NCBI RefSeq assembly: GCF_021401125.1
Contig: NZ_JACBFQ010000009.1
Coordinates: forward strand, 186,001-250,000
Direction: 5' to 3'
DNA: 64,000 nt
From: Xanthobacter sp. NM-59
Lineage (GTDB): Bacteria; Pseudomonadota; Alphaproteobacteria; Rhizobiales; Xanthobacteraceae
The translations under genes and the position numbers were made by a program. Shown here piece after piece: positions 43,534-55,033 of the stretch. A model generated the notes under the pieces. It had not been told where the DNA came from. It worked only from the letters and a program-made list of their open reading frames with translations, and searched no databases. How positions within the stretch are numbered: the first letter of the stretch is position 1; every line of letters starts with the position of its first letter.

Positions 43534-43549
43534 ACATTCAAATGAACAT
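43534..43549. promoter_or_regulatory. Second GlpR-like half-palindrome
   Basis: ACATTCAAATGAACAT repeats the ATGTTC half-site with one mismatch in the partner arm and the same four-base spacer, 50 bases upstream of the perfect dyad. Paired sites suggest cooperative repressor binding across the promoter. Confidence 0.5.
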
Positions 43550-44105
43550 CAACCGGGGTGTCGCGGCGCCTGCCATCACCCACAATCCCGCCGCCGGGCA
43601 TCGCTCTCAAGGCGGGAGCCGGAACACGGGACGCACTGCACCGCGACGCGACGCGCGCCCACCCGCGCCCGAGGGGCTGCCGGCAGCCGCGGGCTCCGCC
43701 CGCCGCGCACGGTGTTCGCGCACGGCTCGGCCGTGTTCATCGGCACCGTGGCGGCCAGGCTCATGGGGAGCGAGGGCCATCGTCCTGGTCGCTCTTCAAC
43801 CAAGCCGAACGAACGATGATGCCGATCGGGAGAGCCTTCAAGCGACCTTCACCCTGGCGGCGACGGTGGCGTTGCAGACCACCGCCGGCATAGAGTTCGG
43901 CCCGCTCGCACCAGAGGCTCCGGGGGGAACAGGTTCGCGCACCCCGGCTCCAGACGCCGGGCAAAAAAATGAACGCTGGAAGTAATTTGCTTTGAGACGC
44001 CACGTTCGGCGACTTGCGCTCGCGACTGGAGAACTGGCCAGCCCCTGAAAGCCCGCGCTCAAAATCTACCGCGCGGGGGATAGTCGACAAACCCCGAAAG
44101 GCCAT
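43550..44105. other. Intergenic stretch between the importer operon and oxyR
   Basis: No gene recognised. Open frames on both strands give Arg/Pro/Ala-biased translations with no family likeness. A short CG-rich arm followed by seven A (about 43958-43972) is the only visible landmark and could end a plus-strand transcript. Confidence 0.5.
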
Positions 44106-45023
44106 TTACGCGCCGTCCAGGCCGGCGGTGACGGCGGCAAGGCCGGCCTCGCGCACCAATTGCGCCACCTGGTCCAGCTGCGCCGATAGCGGGCTGGTCC
44201 GGCGCCAGATCATCCCGATGGTTCGCGAGGGCCGCGGCTCCGGCAGGCGGGCGACGCACACCGTGGCGCAGCGTGTCTCCAGAGGCACCGCCATTTGCGG
44301 GATCAGGGTGACGCCCAGGCCGGCCCCCACCATCTGCACCAAAGTCGTCAGCGAGCTGCCCTCGATGAGATCGCGCGGGGGGTGGGACGGCATCTGGCAG
44401 AAGGAGAGCGCCTGTTCGCGAAAGCAGTGCCCCTCCTCCAGCAGAAGCAGGCGCATCTCGCGCAGGGCCTGCAGGGTGGGCAGCGCCTTGGCCCGGTCCC
44501 GCGCCGGGCGCACCAGCACGAACTCCTCATCGAACAGCGCCCGCTCCTCCAAGGCAGGCTCGGAGACCGGCAGGGCCACGATCGCGGTGTCGAGCCGCCC
44601 TTCCACAAGGTCTGCCACCAGCTTCTGCGTCATCGTCTCGCGCGGCAGCAGCTCCAGCTCCGCGAAGCGTTCGGCCGCGCGCGTGATCACCGCCGGCAGC
44701 AGATAGGGCGCGACCGTGGGAATGACGCCCATGCGCAGTCGGCCGGAAAGCAGGTTCTGCGATGAGCGCGCCAGCTCATCCAGCTCGTCCACCGCCTGGA
44801 GAATGTCCCGCGCCCGCCGCGCCAGCTCCTCTCCGAGGGGGGTAAGGCGGATCTGCCGCGCGCCGCGCTCCACCAGCGGCGCGCGCAGGCTCTCCTCCAG
44901 CTCCTTCACCTGCATGGACAAAGCCGGCTGCGACACCGCGCACGCCTCCGCCGCGCGACCGAAATGGCCATGGCGGGCCAGGGCCTCGAAATAGCGAAGC
45001 TGCTTCATGGAGATTTCAGTCAT
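44106..45023 (-). CDS. oxyR: OxyR, LysR-type hydrogen peroxide sensor
   Basis: A 305-residue regulator that induces peroxide defences. The N-terminal LysR winged helix reads LRYFEALARHGHFGRAAEACAVSQPALSMQV. The sensor domain carries EEGHCFREQALSFC, in which C200 and C209 are at the positions of the redox pair C199/C208 of E. coli OxyR. GSSLTTLVQMVGAGLGVTLIP is the conserved dimer/ligand segment. It is transcribed divergently from katG, with about 190 bases between the starts. The start could be the ATG at 45023 or the one five codons later. Confidence 0.95.
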   Translation of the reverse strand: MTEISMKQLRYFEALARHGHFGRAAEACAVSQPALSMQVKELEESLRAPLVERGARQIRLTPLGEELARRARDILQAVDELDELARSSQNLLSGRLRMGVIPTVAPYLLPAVITRAAERFAELELLPRETMTQKLVADLVEGRLDTAIVALPVSEPALEERALFDEEFVLVRPARDRAKALPTLQALREMRLLLLEEGHCFREQALSFCQMPSHPPRDLIEGSSLTTLVQMVGAGLGVTLIPQMAVPLETRCATVCVARLPEPRPSRTIGMIWRRTSPLSAQLDQVAQLVREAGLAAVTAGLDGA

Positions 45024-47388
<2,365 letters not shown>

Positions 47389-47410
47389 CAAGGGCCCTGC
47401 CCGCGCCCTC

Positions 47411-47600
47411 TTGCTCCCTCTCCCGCTTGCGGGGGAGGGTTGGGGACGGGGGGCAGAAACGTGGGGGCAACATCCGCAACGACGGAAAAGGGCGCTGCGT
47501 CGAGGGCCATTTGCGCCTTCAGATCCGACCTTTCGGCATGATCCAGCCGGCGCAGGCCCCCTCCCTCACCCTCCCCCGCACGCGGGAGAGAAAATGCGGA
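47411..47600. repeat. Two inverted copies of a palindromic GC-rich element
   Basis: Copy 1 (47414-47445) folds as CCCTCTCCCGC (47416-47426), TT, GCGGGGGAGGG (47429-47439). Copy 2 (about 47563-47592), read on the other strand, has the same CTCTCCCGC...GCGGGGGAGGG core and the same G-rich flank. Such REP-like elements are common between genes in Alphaproteobacteria. Copy 1 lies 27 bases after katG and may end its transcript. Confidence 0.65.
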
Positions 47601-47806
47601 ACCGGCGCGGCGGGCGCTGAAAAGGGCCGGCCGTGCATCCCGCGTACGGCGTCGGCCTCCGGCCATGAGCCGCCCCTGCGTCACCCGCCCCCGCCTTTCG
47701 CCCGCCCCAAAGATGCCCCTAGCATCGCGCGCCGGATCGGCGGCCGCTGTCGTGGTCCTGTCATCGAAGACAAGGACATCTGCGGCCGGATCAGCGCGGG
47801 TGCCCC
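47601..47806. other. Leader region of the decarboxylase gene
   Basis: About 200 bases without a recognisable gene between the palindromic repeats and the decarboxylase ATG. It should contain that gene's promoter; no clear box is visible in the GC-rich sequence. Confidence 0.4.
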
Positions 47807-50164
47807 ATGGATTATTTCAGACGCTTCACGTTCCTGTTCGCCACCCCGGCCTTCGATGCGGAGGACCTGGAGGGCGCCCGCTATAATCAGATCGTCGCGG
47901 AGATCGAGCGCTCCGGCTTCGAGGTGGTGCGGGCGCGCAATCTGGAAGACGCCGAGATCGCCGTGCAGACCGACGCCGCCATCGGCTGCATGATGGTGGA
48001 TTGGGGCAAGAAGGGCCTGGAGGGCAAGACCGCCGCCCTCATCAACCTGATGCGCCGGCGCGGCCTCGATTTCCCCATCCTCCTGCTCATCCGGCGCAAG
48101 CGGCTGGAAGATGTTCCCGTCGAGGTGCTGGACTTCATCGACGGCTATGTCTTCCTCTCGGAAGAAACCCCCGCTTTCATCGCCAAGAACCTCATCAGCC
48201 GCCTCAAGAAATATGCCGAGACGCTGAAGACCCCCTTCTTCGGCGCCCTGGTGGACTATGCCCAGGAAGGCAACCAGCTTTGGACCTGTCCGGGGCACAA
48301 TGGCGGCGTCTTCTATTCCCGCAGCCCCATCGGCCGGGTGTTCATGGAGCATCTGGGCGAGGCGGTGTTCCGCGACGATCTCGACAATTCCGTGCTCGAC
48401 CTCGGCGACCTGCTCACCCATGAGGGGCCGGCCTTGGCGGCGCAGAAGGAAGCGGCCAAGATCTTCGGCGCGGAGAAGACCTATTTCGTGTTGAACGGCA
48501 CCTCCACCTCCAACAAGGTGGCCCTTTCCGCCCTCGTCACCGATGGCGACATCGTCCTGTTCGACCGCAACAATCACAAGGCCGCCCACCATGGCGCGCT
48601 GATGATCTCCGGCGGCATCCCGGTCTATGTGCCGACCCGGCGCAATGCCCATGGCCTCATCGGCCCCATGGACTTCTCCGCCTTCGACGAAGAAGCCCTG
48701 CGCGAGCGCATCCGCACCCATCCTTTGGTGAAAGACCCGGAGGCATGGAAGAAGCCGCGCCCGTTCCGCGTGGCGGTGGTGGAGCAGTGCACCTATGACG
48801 GCACCATCCACAATGCCGAGATGATCCTGAAGAAGATCGGCCATTTGTGCGATTACATCATGTTCGACGAGGCGTGGGCCGGCTTCATGAAGTTCCACCC
48901 GCTCTATGCGGGGCGCTTCGCCATGGGGCTGAAGGATCTGGGGCCCGACAGCCCCGGCATCATCGCCACCCAGTCCACCCACAAGCAGCTCGCGAGCTTC
49001 TCCCAGGCCTCGCAGATCCACATGAAGGACCGGCACATTACCGGCCAGAAGCGGCGGGTGGAGCACCGGCGCTTCAATGAAAGCTTCATGCAGCACGCTT
49101 CCACCTCGCCCTTCTACCCCCTGTTCGCCTCCCTGGACGTGGGCGCGCAGATGATGAAGGGCCGCTCGGGCGAAGTCTTGTGGGATGACACCATTCGCCT
49201 GGGCATCGAGCTGCGCAAGAAGATCCGCGCCGTGAAGCGCGAGTTCGAGGAGAAGGAGCAGCGCCGCGAGCGCCATTGGTTCTTCGAGCCGTTCGTGCCC
49301 GACCGGGTGCAGATCCCCGATGCCGCGCGCCCCGGTGGCGTGCATGAGGTGCCGTGGGAGAGCGTCTCCACCGACCTGCTCGCCACCGACCCGTCCTTCT
49401 GGGAACTGAAGCCGGGCGCCTCCTGGCATGGCTTTCCGGACCTGGAGCCGGGATTTGCCATCACCGATCCCAACAAGCTGACCCTGCTCACCCCCGGCTT
49501 CGACCCCGCCACCGGCGGCTATGCGGAGCAGGGCATTCCCGCTCCGGTGGTCGCGCAATATCTGCGCGAGAACCGCATCGTGGCGGAGAAGAACGACCTC
49601 AATTCGCTGCTGTTCCTGCTCACGCCCGGCGTGGAGGCTTCCAAAGCCGGCACGCTCATCTCGGGGCTTGTCGCCTTCAAGAAGCTTTATGACGACAATG
49701 CCCCGCTGGAAGAGGCGATCCCGGAATTCTTCCGCCGCCGCGCTACCCGCTATGCGGGCGTGCGGCTGAAGGATTTGTGCACCCAGATGCACCGCTTCTT
49801 CCGCGAGGCCAATGTGAGCGCCCTCCAGGCCATGCAGTTCCGGGCCGAGCACCTGCCGGAAATCGCCATGTCGCCCCACGATGCCGCCCGCTGCCTGGTG
49901 CGCAATGATGTGGACTATCTGCCCATCGGCGACATTTTCGGCCGCGTGGCCACCACGCCGTTCGTGGTCTATCCGCCGGGCATCGCCACCATCGTGCCCG
50001 GCGAGAGGCTGACGGAGCGGGCCAAGCCCATGATCGACTATCTCAAGATGTTCGAAGCCTGCTTCAACACCTTCCCCGGCTTCGAGGTGGAGATCCAGGG
50101 GGTCTATCGCGAGACTGACGCCGCCGGCCGCGTCACCCTGCACACCTATGTGGTGGCGCAATAG
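47807..50164 (+). CDS. Orn/Lys/Arg decarboxylase, PLP fold type I
   Basis: A 785-residue cytoplasmic decarboxylase that makes a polyamine or diamine from a basic amino acid. It has the N-terminal flavodoxin-like wing (residues 1-130, FEVVRARNLEDAEIAVQTDAAIGCMMVDW), the PLP domain and the C-terminal domain of the bacterial inducible type. TCPGHNGG opens the PLP domain, FDRNNHKAAHHGAL follows, FDEAWAGF holds the PLP-binding Asp, and K393 in STHKQL is the Schiff-base lysine. Arginine, lysine and ornithine enzymes share these motifs, so the substrate is open. Start ATG 47807. No antiporter gene is adjacent, unlike acid-resistance operons. Confidence 0.9.
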   Translation: MDYFRRFTFLFATPAFDAEDLEGARYNQIVAEIERSGFEVVRARNLEDAEIAVQTDAAIGCMMVDWGKKGLEGKTAALINLMRRRGLDFPILLLIRRKRLEDVPVEVLDFIDGYVFLSEETPAFIAKNLISRLKKYAETLKTPFFGALVDYAQEGNQLWTCPGHNGGVFYSRSPIGRVFMEHLGEAVFRDDLDNSVLDLGDLLTHEGPALAAQKEAAKIFGAEKTYFVLNGTSTSNKVALSALVTDGDIVLFDRNNHKAAHHGALMISGGIPVYVPTRRNAHGLIGPMDFSAFDEEALRERIRTHPLVKDPEAWKKPRPFRVAVVEQCTYDGTIHNAEMILKKIGHLCDYIMFDEAWAGFMKFHPLYAGRFAMGLKDLGPDSPGIIATQSTHKQLASFSQASQIHMKDRHITGQKRRVEHRRFNESFMQHASTSPFYPLFASLDVGAQMMKGRSGEVLWDDTIRLGIELRKKIRAVKREFEEKEQRRERHWFFEPFVPDRVQIPDAARPGGVHEVPWESVSTDLLATDPSFWELKPGASWHGFPDLEPGFAITDPNKLTLLTPGFDPATGGYAEQGIPAPVVAQYLRENRIVAEKNDLNSLLFLLTPGVEASKAGTLISGLVAFKKLYDDNAPLEEAIPEFFRRRATRYAGVRLKDLCTQMHRFFREANVSALQAMQFRAEHLPEIAMSPHDAARCLVRNDVDYLPIGDIFGRVATTPFVVYPPGIATIVPGERLTERAKPMIDYLKMFEACFNTFPGFEVEIQGVYRETDAAGRVTLHTYVVAQ

Positions 50165-50255
50165 CGCTCGCGAGGACGCGGGGCAGCAAGGAAACCACGC
50201 ATCGGCCGCAGATCGTGGCCGATGATGTCAGGGAAGACAGCCTCAAGGTTTGGTC

Positions 50256-50828
50256 ATGGAGCAGGACAATTTGAAGACGGGCGCCATCGTCATCCGTCCC
50301 TCGCAGGACGGCGACATTGATGCCATGCTGGCCATCTACCGCCGCCACATCCGCCGGGGCGTGGAAGAAGGCGTGGCCGACGATGGCGCGCCGGAGCCGG
50401 ACGATCTGCGCGAGCGCCGCAAGAACTTCAAGAACCGCCGCCTGCCCCACCTCGTCGCCACCATGGACGGGCAGGTGCTGGGCTATGCCTATGTGGTGCC
50501 GTTCCGCAAGCGGCCCGCATATCGCTACACGGTGAAGCACTCCATCTACATTCACCACGAGCATGTGGGCCAGGGGGTCGGCGGGCGGCTCATCGGCGCG
50601 CTGATCGATGCCTGCGCGGCGGCCGGCTTCCGGCAGATGATCGGCTATATCGACGCCGACAATGCCGCCTCCCTCGCCTTGCATGAGCGGGTGGGCTTCG
50701 CCCGCGTGGGCCACCTGCCGGCCGTGGCCTATCGCTACGGCCGCTGGGCCGACAGCGTGATGGTGCAGCGCTCGCTCGGCCCCGGCGCCACCACGCCGCC
50801 GCCGCCCCTGCCCCTCTCCACCCGCTGA
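50256..50828 (+). CDS. GNAT acetyltransferase, phosphinothricin-acetyltransferase-like
   Basis: A 190-residue N-acetyltransferase using acetyl-CoA. It opens with IVIRPSQDGDIDAMLAIYRRHI. The segment VLGYAYVVPFRKRPAYRYTVKHSIYIHHEHVGQGVGGRLIGAL contains the acetyl-CoA loop (Q-G-V-G-G), followed by IGYIDADNAASLALHERVGFARVGHL. This is the layout of the PAT/Pat-like subfamily, which can acetylate phosphinothricin, methionine sulfone or other amino-acid analogues; the natural substrate is unknown. I chose the ATG at 50256, with AAGG upstream. It lies 91 bases after the decarboxylase gene and may be co-transcribed. Confidence 0.85.
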   Translation: MEQDNLKTGAIVIRPSQDGDIDAMLAIYRRHIRRGVEEGVADDGAPEPDDLRERRKNFKNRRLPHLVATMDGQVLGYAYVVPFRKRPAYRYTVKHSIYIHHEHVGQGVGGRLIGALIDACAAAGFRQMIGYIDADNAASLALHERVGFARVGHLPAVAYRYGRWADSVMVQRSLGPGATTPPPPLPLSTR

Positions 50829-51226
50829 CGTCAGCGCTTCACGAGCCGGACTGCGGGGCCTTTGGCGAGGACCGCGCGGCGTCTGAACCCATGCGCCTCG
50901 CACAGGTCAAAGACCGGCACCGATTGTGTGAGAGGCGCGGGACCGCGTCCGCCCAGCCCCTGGTCGATCAAGGAAGCGACACGCGCCCCTGCCGGGCCCC
51001 GGCATCGGCGGGAGCGTAGCGCGGGGACGTCCGCGCGCCCCCGCGTGCGCCACGCAAACGGATGCGCATCCCCGATCGCACAGCCCATGGATGCAAGCCT
51101 TGTGCGGGCCGCGGCGAGCGTCGCAGAAGCGCAATATCAGCTTCATGCTGCTGTCAGCCAAAACACAGAGAACCGCCCAGCGCTCCATTTTGACCGTGGA
51201 GCGGGCTGGAGCAGGCGCGGCCGGAC
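50829..51226. other. Intergenic stretch before the type VI secretion operon
   Basis: No gene recognised. It should contain the T6SS promoter. I looked for a sigma-54 type GG-N10-GC element and saw none that I trust. The short frames on both strands look random. Confidence 0.5.
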
Positions 51227-52933
51227 ATGAGCGATTTTCCCATCCCGGTTTTCGAGGATGCGCGTAGCGTCACGCTGCTTCTGCCCCTGTCTCCGCAATC
51301 GGCCGTCGGCGGCGACGTGCGTGGCCTGCCTGTCTTCGACGAGATCGAGGCGGACGTCCGGCTCATCGAGACCGAAGGCCCGGCCGCCGTGCCATGGGCG
51401 CGTGTCGCCCAGCTGGGCCTGGAGCTTCTGACCAACCAGGGGCGCGACCTGCTGGTGGCGGCCTGGACCACCCTTGCACTGACGCAGACCGAGCAATGGC
51501 GCGGCCTGGCAGTGGGCCTCGACGCTCTCGCGCCGATGGTGCGGGACTGGTGGGACATCATCCCCCCAAAGCGTGAGCGCGCCCGTGTGGGTGCCCTGGA
51601 ATGGATGGTGTCGCGCCTCGTTCCCGTGGTGTCGGCGCTGCCCACGCGCCTCGACGATGCCGCCGCCATTCTCCATGCCGGCGACCTTCTGGAGGAGCTG
51701 AACACCCTTCTGCCCCAGCGCCTGATCAAGGAGCAGATCGCCTTCGGCGACCTGACACGCGCGGTGCGCCCCAAGGTGGCGGACGTGCGCGACCTCCTCG
51801 CGCAGGCCGAGCAGGCCGCCGCCGAAGCCGAAGAAAAGGCCCGGCAGGCTGAGGCCGCCGCCGCGGCGCAGGCCGAGCGCACCGCCACTCAGGAAGCCGC
51901 CCCGGCGCCGTCCGCTCCGCCCGCGGCAGGTCATTCCCCCACCGCTCCGGCCTCAACGGAACCGTCCCCCGCCAGCCCCGCCGCTCCGCCTCCCCCGGCT
52001 CCCCCCATGGTGCCGAATGCGACGGGCCCGGAGCTCGACCGCGCCATTGGCGGCCTGGCGGACAGCATGCGCCAGCACGCACGCCAGCTGCGCGAAACCA
52101 ATCTGGCGGATCCGCGCAGCTATCGGCTGACACGCGCGGCAGCCTGGCTCGACATCAACCTTCCGCCCCCCGCCAATGCCGGCGCGACCCAGCTCATGGC
52201 CCCCTCTTCGGAGCGGCTGGAAGGCATCGCGGCCATGGGCCGGGTGGGGGAACACGAGGCGCTTGTGCGCACGCTGGAAGGCATGATCGGTTCCTCGCCC
52301 TTCTGGCTGGACGCCAACCGCCTGGCGTTCGAGGCATTGGCGGCCCTCGGCGGAAAACATGCCCTGGCCGCCGAAGCGGTGGTGGAGATGAGCTGCGCCT
52401 TCGCGCGCCGGCTGCCGACGCTGGTGGAGCTCACCTTCGCCGATGGCACCCCCTTCGCAAGCCCCGCCACGCGCGCATGGCTGGAGCAGCAGTCTGGCCC
52501 CGCCACCGGCGACGCCACCGGTTCGACCTCCGACGAGCTGGCGGGACTCGCGAATGAAATCCGCGAGCTCATCGGCGCCGGCAGAAAGAGCGACGCGCTG
52601 GACCGGCTGGATGACGCGCGCCGCGCGTTGAGCAGCGGGCGCGCCTTGTTCGAGCTTCAGTTGCTGCAGGCGCAGACCTGTCTCGACCTCGACATTCCGG
52701 CCGTCGCCCTGCCGCTGCTGCGGCACCTGGAAGCCGAGGTGGAGCATCGCGCCCTCGAGGCCTGGGAGCCGGGCCTGGCCCTGCGCAGCGCCCGGCTCGC
52801 CCTTCGCGCCTACCGGCACCCCGCCGCCGAAAAAGTGCTGGGCGCTCCCGACCTGCGTGGCGCCGTGGAGGCGGCACAACGCCGGCTCGCGCGCCTTGAT
52901 CTTCGCACCGCCGTGCGGCTGGCCCACGCCTGA
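51227..52933 (+). CDS. tssA: T6SS assembly protein TssA (ImpA N-terminal domain)
   Basis: TssA binds the baseplate and caps the growing sheath. The 568 residues start with an ImpA_N domain (residues 20-150; GDVRGLPVFDEIEADVRLIE, DLLVAAWTTLALTQTEQW and DWWDIIPPKRERARVGALEWM). A central helical, Ala/Pro-rich linker (200-270) follows. The C-terminal helical repeat region (from AIGGLADSMRQHARQLRETNLADPRSYRLTRAAAWLDI) is as in the long TssA class with a VasJ-like end. It is the first gene of the operon; tssB follows after 23 bases with a good ribosome site. Confidence 0.88.
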   Translation: MSDFPIPVFEDARSVTLLLPLSPQSAVGGDVRGLPVFDEIEADVRLIETEGPAAVPWARVAQLGLELLTNQGRDLLVAAWTTLALTQTEQWRGLAVGLDALAPMVRDWWDIIPPKRERARVGALEWMVSRLVPVVSALPTRLDDAAAILHAGDLLEELNTLLPQRLIKEQIAFGDLTRAVRPKVADVRDLLAQAEQAAAEAEEKARQAEAAAAAQAERTATQEAAPAPSAPPAAGHSPTAPASTEPSPASPAAPPPPAPPMVPNATGPELDRAIGGLADSMRQHARQLRETNLADPRSYRLTRAAAWLDINLPPPANAGATQLMAPSSERLEGIAAMGRVGEHEALVRTLEGMIGSSPFWLDANRLAFEALAALGGKHALAAEAVVEMSCAFARRLPTLVELTFADGTPFASPATRAWLEQQSGPATGDATGSTSDELAGLANEIRELIGAGRKSDALDRLDDARRALSSGRALFELQLLQAQTCLDLDIPAVALPLLRHLEAEVEHRALEAWEPGLALRSARLALRAYRHPAAEKVLGAPDLRGAVEAAQRRLARLDLRTAVRLAHA

Positions 52934-52956
52934 CCGCAATCGAGAGGAACACGGAC

Positions 52957-53451
52957 ATGGCTGAATCGGTCGTCCCCAAGGAACGCGTCAACATCCGCTA
53001 CCGCCCCGCCACCGGCAACATGAAGGAAGATGTCGAGCTTCCGCTGAAGCTGCTGGTGGTGGGCGACTTCACCCAGAAGGCCGACGAACGGCCGGTGGAA
53101 GAACGCGCGCTTGCCAACGTCAACAAGGACAATTTCGACGAGGTCCTGAAGAGCCACAATCTCTCCTTGGACCTCTCCGTGCCCAACCGGCTAAGCGACG
53201 AGGCCGGCGACGAGAAAATGGCCGTCAGCCTCAAGTTCGACCGGCTGAAGGACTTCGAGCCTGAGGCCGTCGTGCGCCAGGTTCCCGAGCTGAAGGCGCT
53301 GCTGGAGCTGCGCGAGGCGCTGGTGGCCCTGAAGGGCCCGCTCGGCAACATCCCCGCCTTCCGCAAGATGATCCAGAGCGTGATCGAGGATGAGGACGCC
53401 CGCCAGCGCTTCCTCTCCGAGGTGACCTCCGCCACCGACAAGTCCGCCTGA
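52957..53451 (+). CDS. tssB: T6SS contractile sheath small subunit TssB
   Basis: A 164-residue protein that pairs with TssC to build the contractile sheath in the cytoplasm. ERVNIRYRPATGNMKEDVELPLKLLVVGDFT is the standard TssB/VipA start. Further marks are NKDNFDEVLKSHNLSLDLSVPN, SLKFDRLKDFEPEAVVRQVPEL and the end KMIQSVIEDEDARQRFLSEV. Normal family length. AGAGGAAC lies just before the ATG. Confidence 0.95.
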   Translation: MAESVVPKERVNIRYRPATGNMKEDVELPLKLLVVGDFTQKADERPVEERALANVNKDNFDEVLKSHNLSLDLSVPNRLSDEAGDEKMAVSLKFDRLKDFEPEAVVRQVPELKALLELREALVALKGPLGNIPAFRKMIQSVIEDEDARQRFLSEVTSATDKSA

Positions 53452-53497
53452 ACGGCTCCGGAAGAGCCCCCTCACAGAACCTTTCGGAGAAAATCCC

Positions 53498-54985
53498 ATG
53501 AGCACGCCTGAAACCGTCGCCGAAGCCCCGGCCGGGGCGGTCGCCCTGGAAGAGGCCTCCATGCTGGACCAGATCCTGCTGGAGACCAAGCTGCGCCCCA
53601 CCGATGAGGGCTATGACGTCGCCCGCCGCGGCGTCGCCGCCTTCATCTCCGAGCTGCTGAAGCCGGCCCATGGCGACGAGAAGGTGAACAGCGCCGCCGT
53701 CGACCAGATGATCGCCGCCATCGACCAGAAGCTGTCCGCCCAACTCGACACCGTTCTCCACGCGGAAGCGTTCCAGGAGATGGAATCCGCTTGGCGCGGC
53801 CTGAAGTTCCTGGTGGATCGCACCGATTTCCGCCAGAACATCAAGGTGGAAATGCTCTGTGTCGCCAAGGACGACCTTCTGGCGGATTTCGACGATTCTC
53901 CCGAAGTGGTGCGCTCTGGCCTCTATAAGCACGTCTATACGGCCGAATACGGCCAGTTCGGCGGCCAGCCCGTGGGCGCGGTCATCACCAATTACGATTT
54001 TGGCCCCGGCGCGCAGGACATCAAGCTGATGCAGTACCTCGCCAGCGTCGGCGCCATGTCGCACGCCCCGGTGATCGGTGCCGCCTCGACCCAGATGTTC
54101 GGCGTCGACAGCTATGAGGAGCTGCCGAACCTCAAGGATCTCCAGTCGATCTTCGAGGGCCCGAAATACGCCAAGTGGAACAGCTTCCGCCAAAGCGAGG
54201 ATGCCCGCTACATGGGCCTCACCGCCCCGCGCTTCCTGCTGCGCCTGCCCTACGGCCAGGACAGCAACCCGGTGAAGGCGTTCAACTATAACGAGGCGGC
54301 CGAGGGCAGCACCGCCAATTATCTGTGGGGCAACACGGCGTTCGCCTTCGCCACCCGCCTCACCGAGAGCTTCGCCAATTTCCGGTGGTGCCCCAACATT
54401 ATCGGCCCGCAGTCCGGCGGCGCGGTGGAGAACCTGCCCCTGCACACCTTCGAGTCCATGGGCCAGCTCCAGTCCAAGATCCCCACCGAGACCCTGGTCT
54501 CCGACCGGCGGGAATATGAGCTGGCGGAACAGGGCTTCATCGCCCTCACCATGCGCAAGGGCACGGACAACGCCTCCTTCTTCTCCGCCAACTCGGTGCA
54601 GAAGCCAAAATTCTTCGGCAATAGCGAGGAAGGCAAGGCGGCGGAGCTGAACTACAAGCTTGGCACCCAGCTGCCCTACATGTTCATCATCAATCGCCTG
54701 GCGCACTACATCAAAGTGCTTCAGCGCGAGAATATCGGCAGCTGGAAGACCCGCGTGGAGCTTGAAACCGAGCTCAACAAGTGGATCCGCCAATATGTGG
54801 CAGACCAGGAGAACCCCTCCGCCGAGGTGCGCTCCCGCCGGCCCCTGCGCAATGCGCAGATCACGGTGGAGGACGTGGAAGGCGAGCCCGGCTGGTATCG
54901 CGTGTCCATGGCTGTACAGCCCCACTTCAAATACATGGGCGCCGACTTCACGCTCACCTTGAAGGGCAAGCTCGACAAGGCCTGA
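53498..54985 (+). CDS. tssC: T6SS contractile sheath large subunit TssC
   Basis: A 495-residue sheath subunit. Typical segments are AEAFQEMESAWRGLKFLVDRTDF, SGLYKHVYTAEYGQFGGQPVGAVI, HAPVIGAASTQMFG, APRFLLRLPYG, FANFRWCPNIIGPQSGGAVENLP, and the end PHFKYMGADFTLTLKGKLDK. All are well conserved. It lies 46 bases after tssB with GGAGAAAA upstream of the ATG. In many clusters hcp (tssD) comes next; here tssE follows after 48 bases. Confidence 0.96.
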   Translation: MSTPETVAEAPAGAVALEEASMLDQILLETKLRPTDEGYDVARRGVAAFISELLKPAHGDEKVNSAAVDQMIAAIDQKLSAQLDTVLHAEAFQEMESAWRGLKFLVDRTDFRQNIKVEMLCVAKDDLLADFDDSPEVVRSGLYKHVYTAEYGQFGGQPVGAVITNYDFGPGAQDIKLMQYLASVGAMSHAPVIGAASTQMFGVDSYEELPNLKDLQSIFEGPKYAKWNSFRQSEDARYMGLTAPRFLLRLPYGQDSNPVKAFNYNEAAEGSTANYLWGNTAFAFATRLTESFANFRWCPNIIGPQSGGAVENLPLHTFESMGQLQSKIPTETLVSDRREYELAEQGFIALTMRKGTDNASFFSANSVQKPKFFGNSEEGKAAELNYKLGTQLPYMFIINRLAHYIKVLQRENIGSWKTRVELETELNKWIRQYVADQENPSAEVRSRRPLRNAQITVEDVEGEPGWYRVSMAVQPHFKYMGADFTLTLKGKLDKA

Positions 54986-55033
54986 TCGGTCATAGGAGGC
55001 GGGGACAACCCGCCTCCGCCCGGGGACGATGCC

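Noticed and set aside
43470-43985. A 171-codon plus-strand frame between the importer operon and oxyR
   Set aside because: It begins inside the GlpR-like operator and its translation is Pro/Arg/Ala-biased with no family likeness.
47414-47592. Possible CRISPR-like repeats after katG
   Set aside because: Only two copies in opposite orientation with an irregular interval; this fits a REP-like palindrome, not an array.
47681-50161. An 826-codon minus-strand open frame over the decarboxylase gene
   Set aside because: Antisense artefact; the plus-strand gene has all PLP-enzyme motifs.
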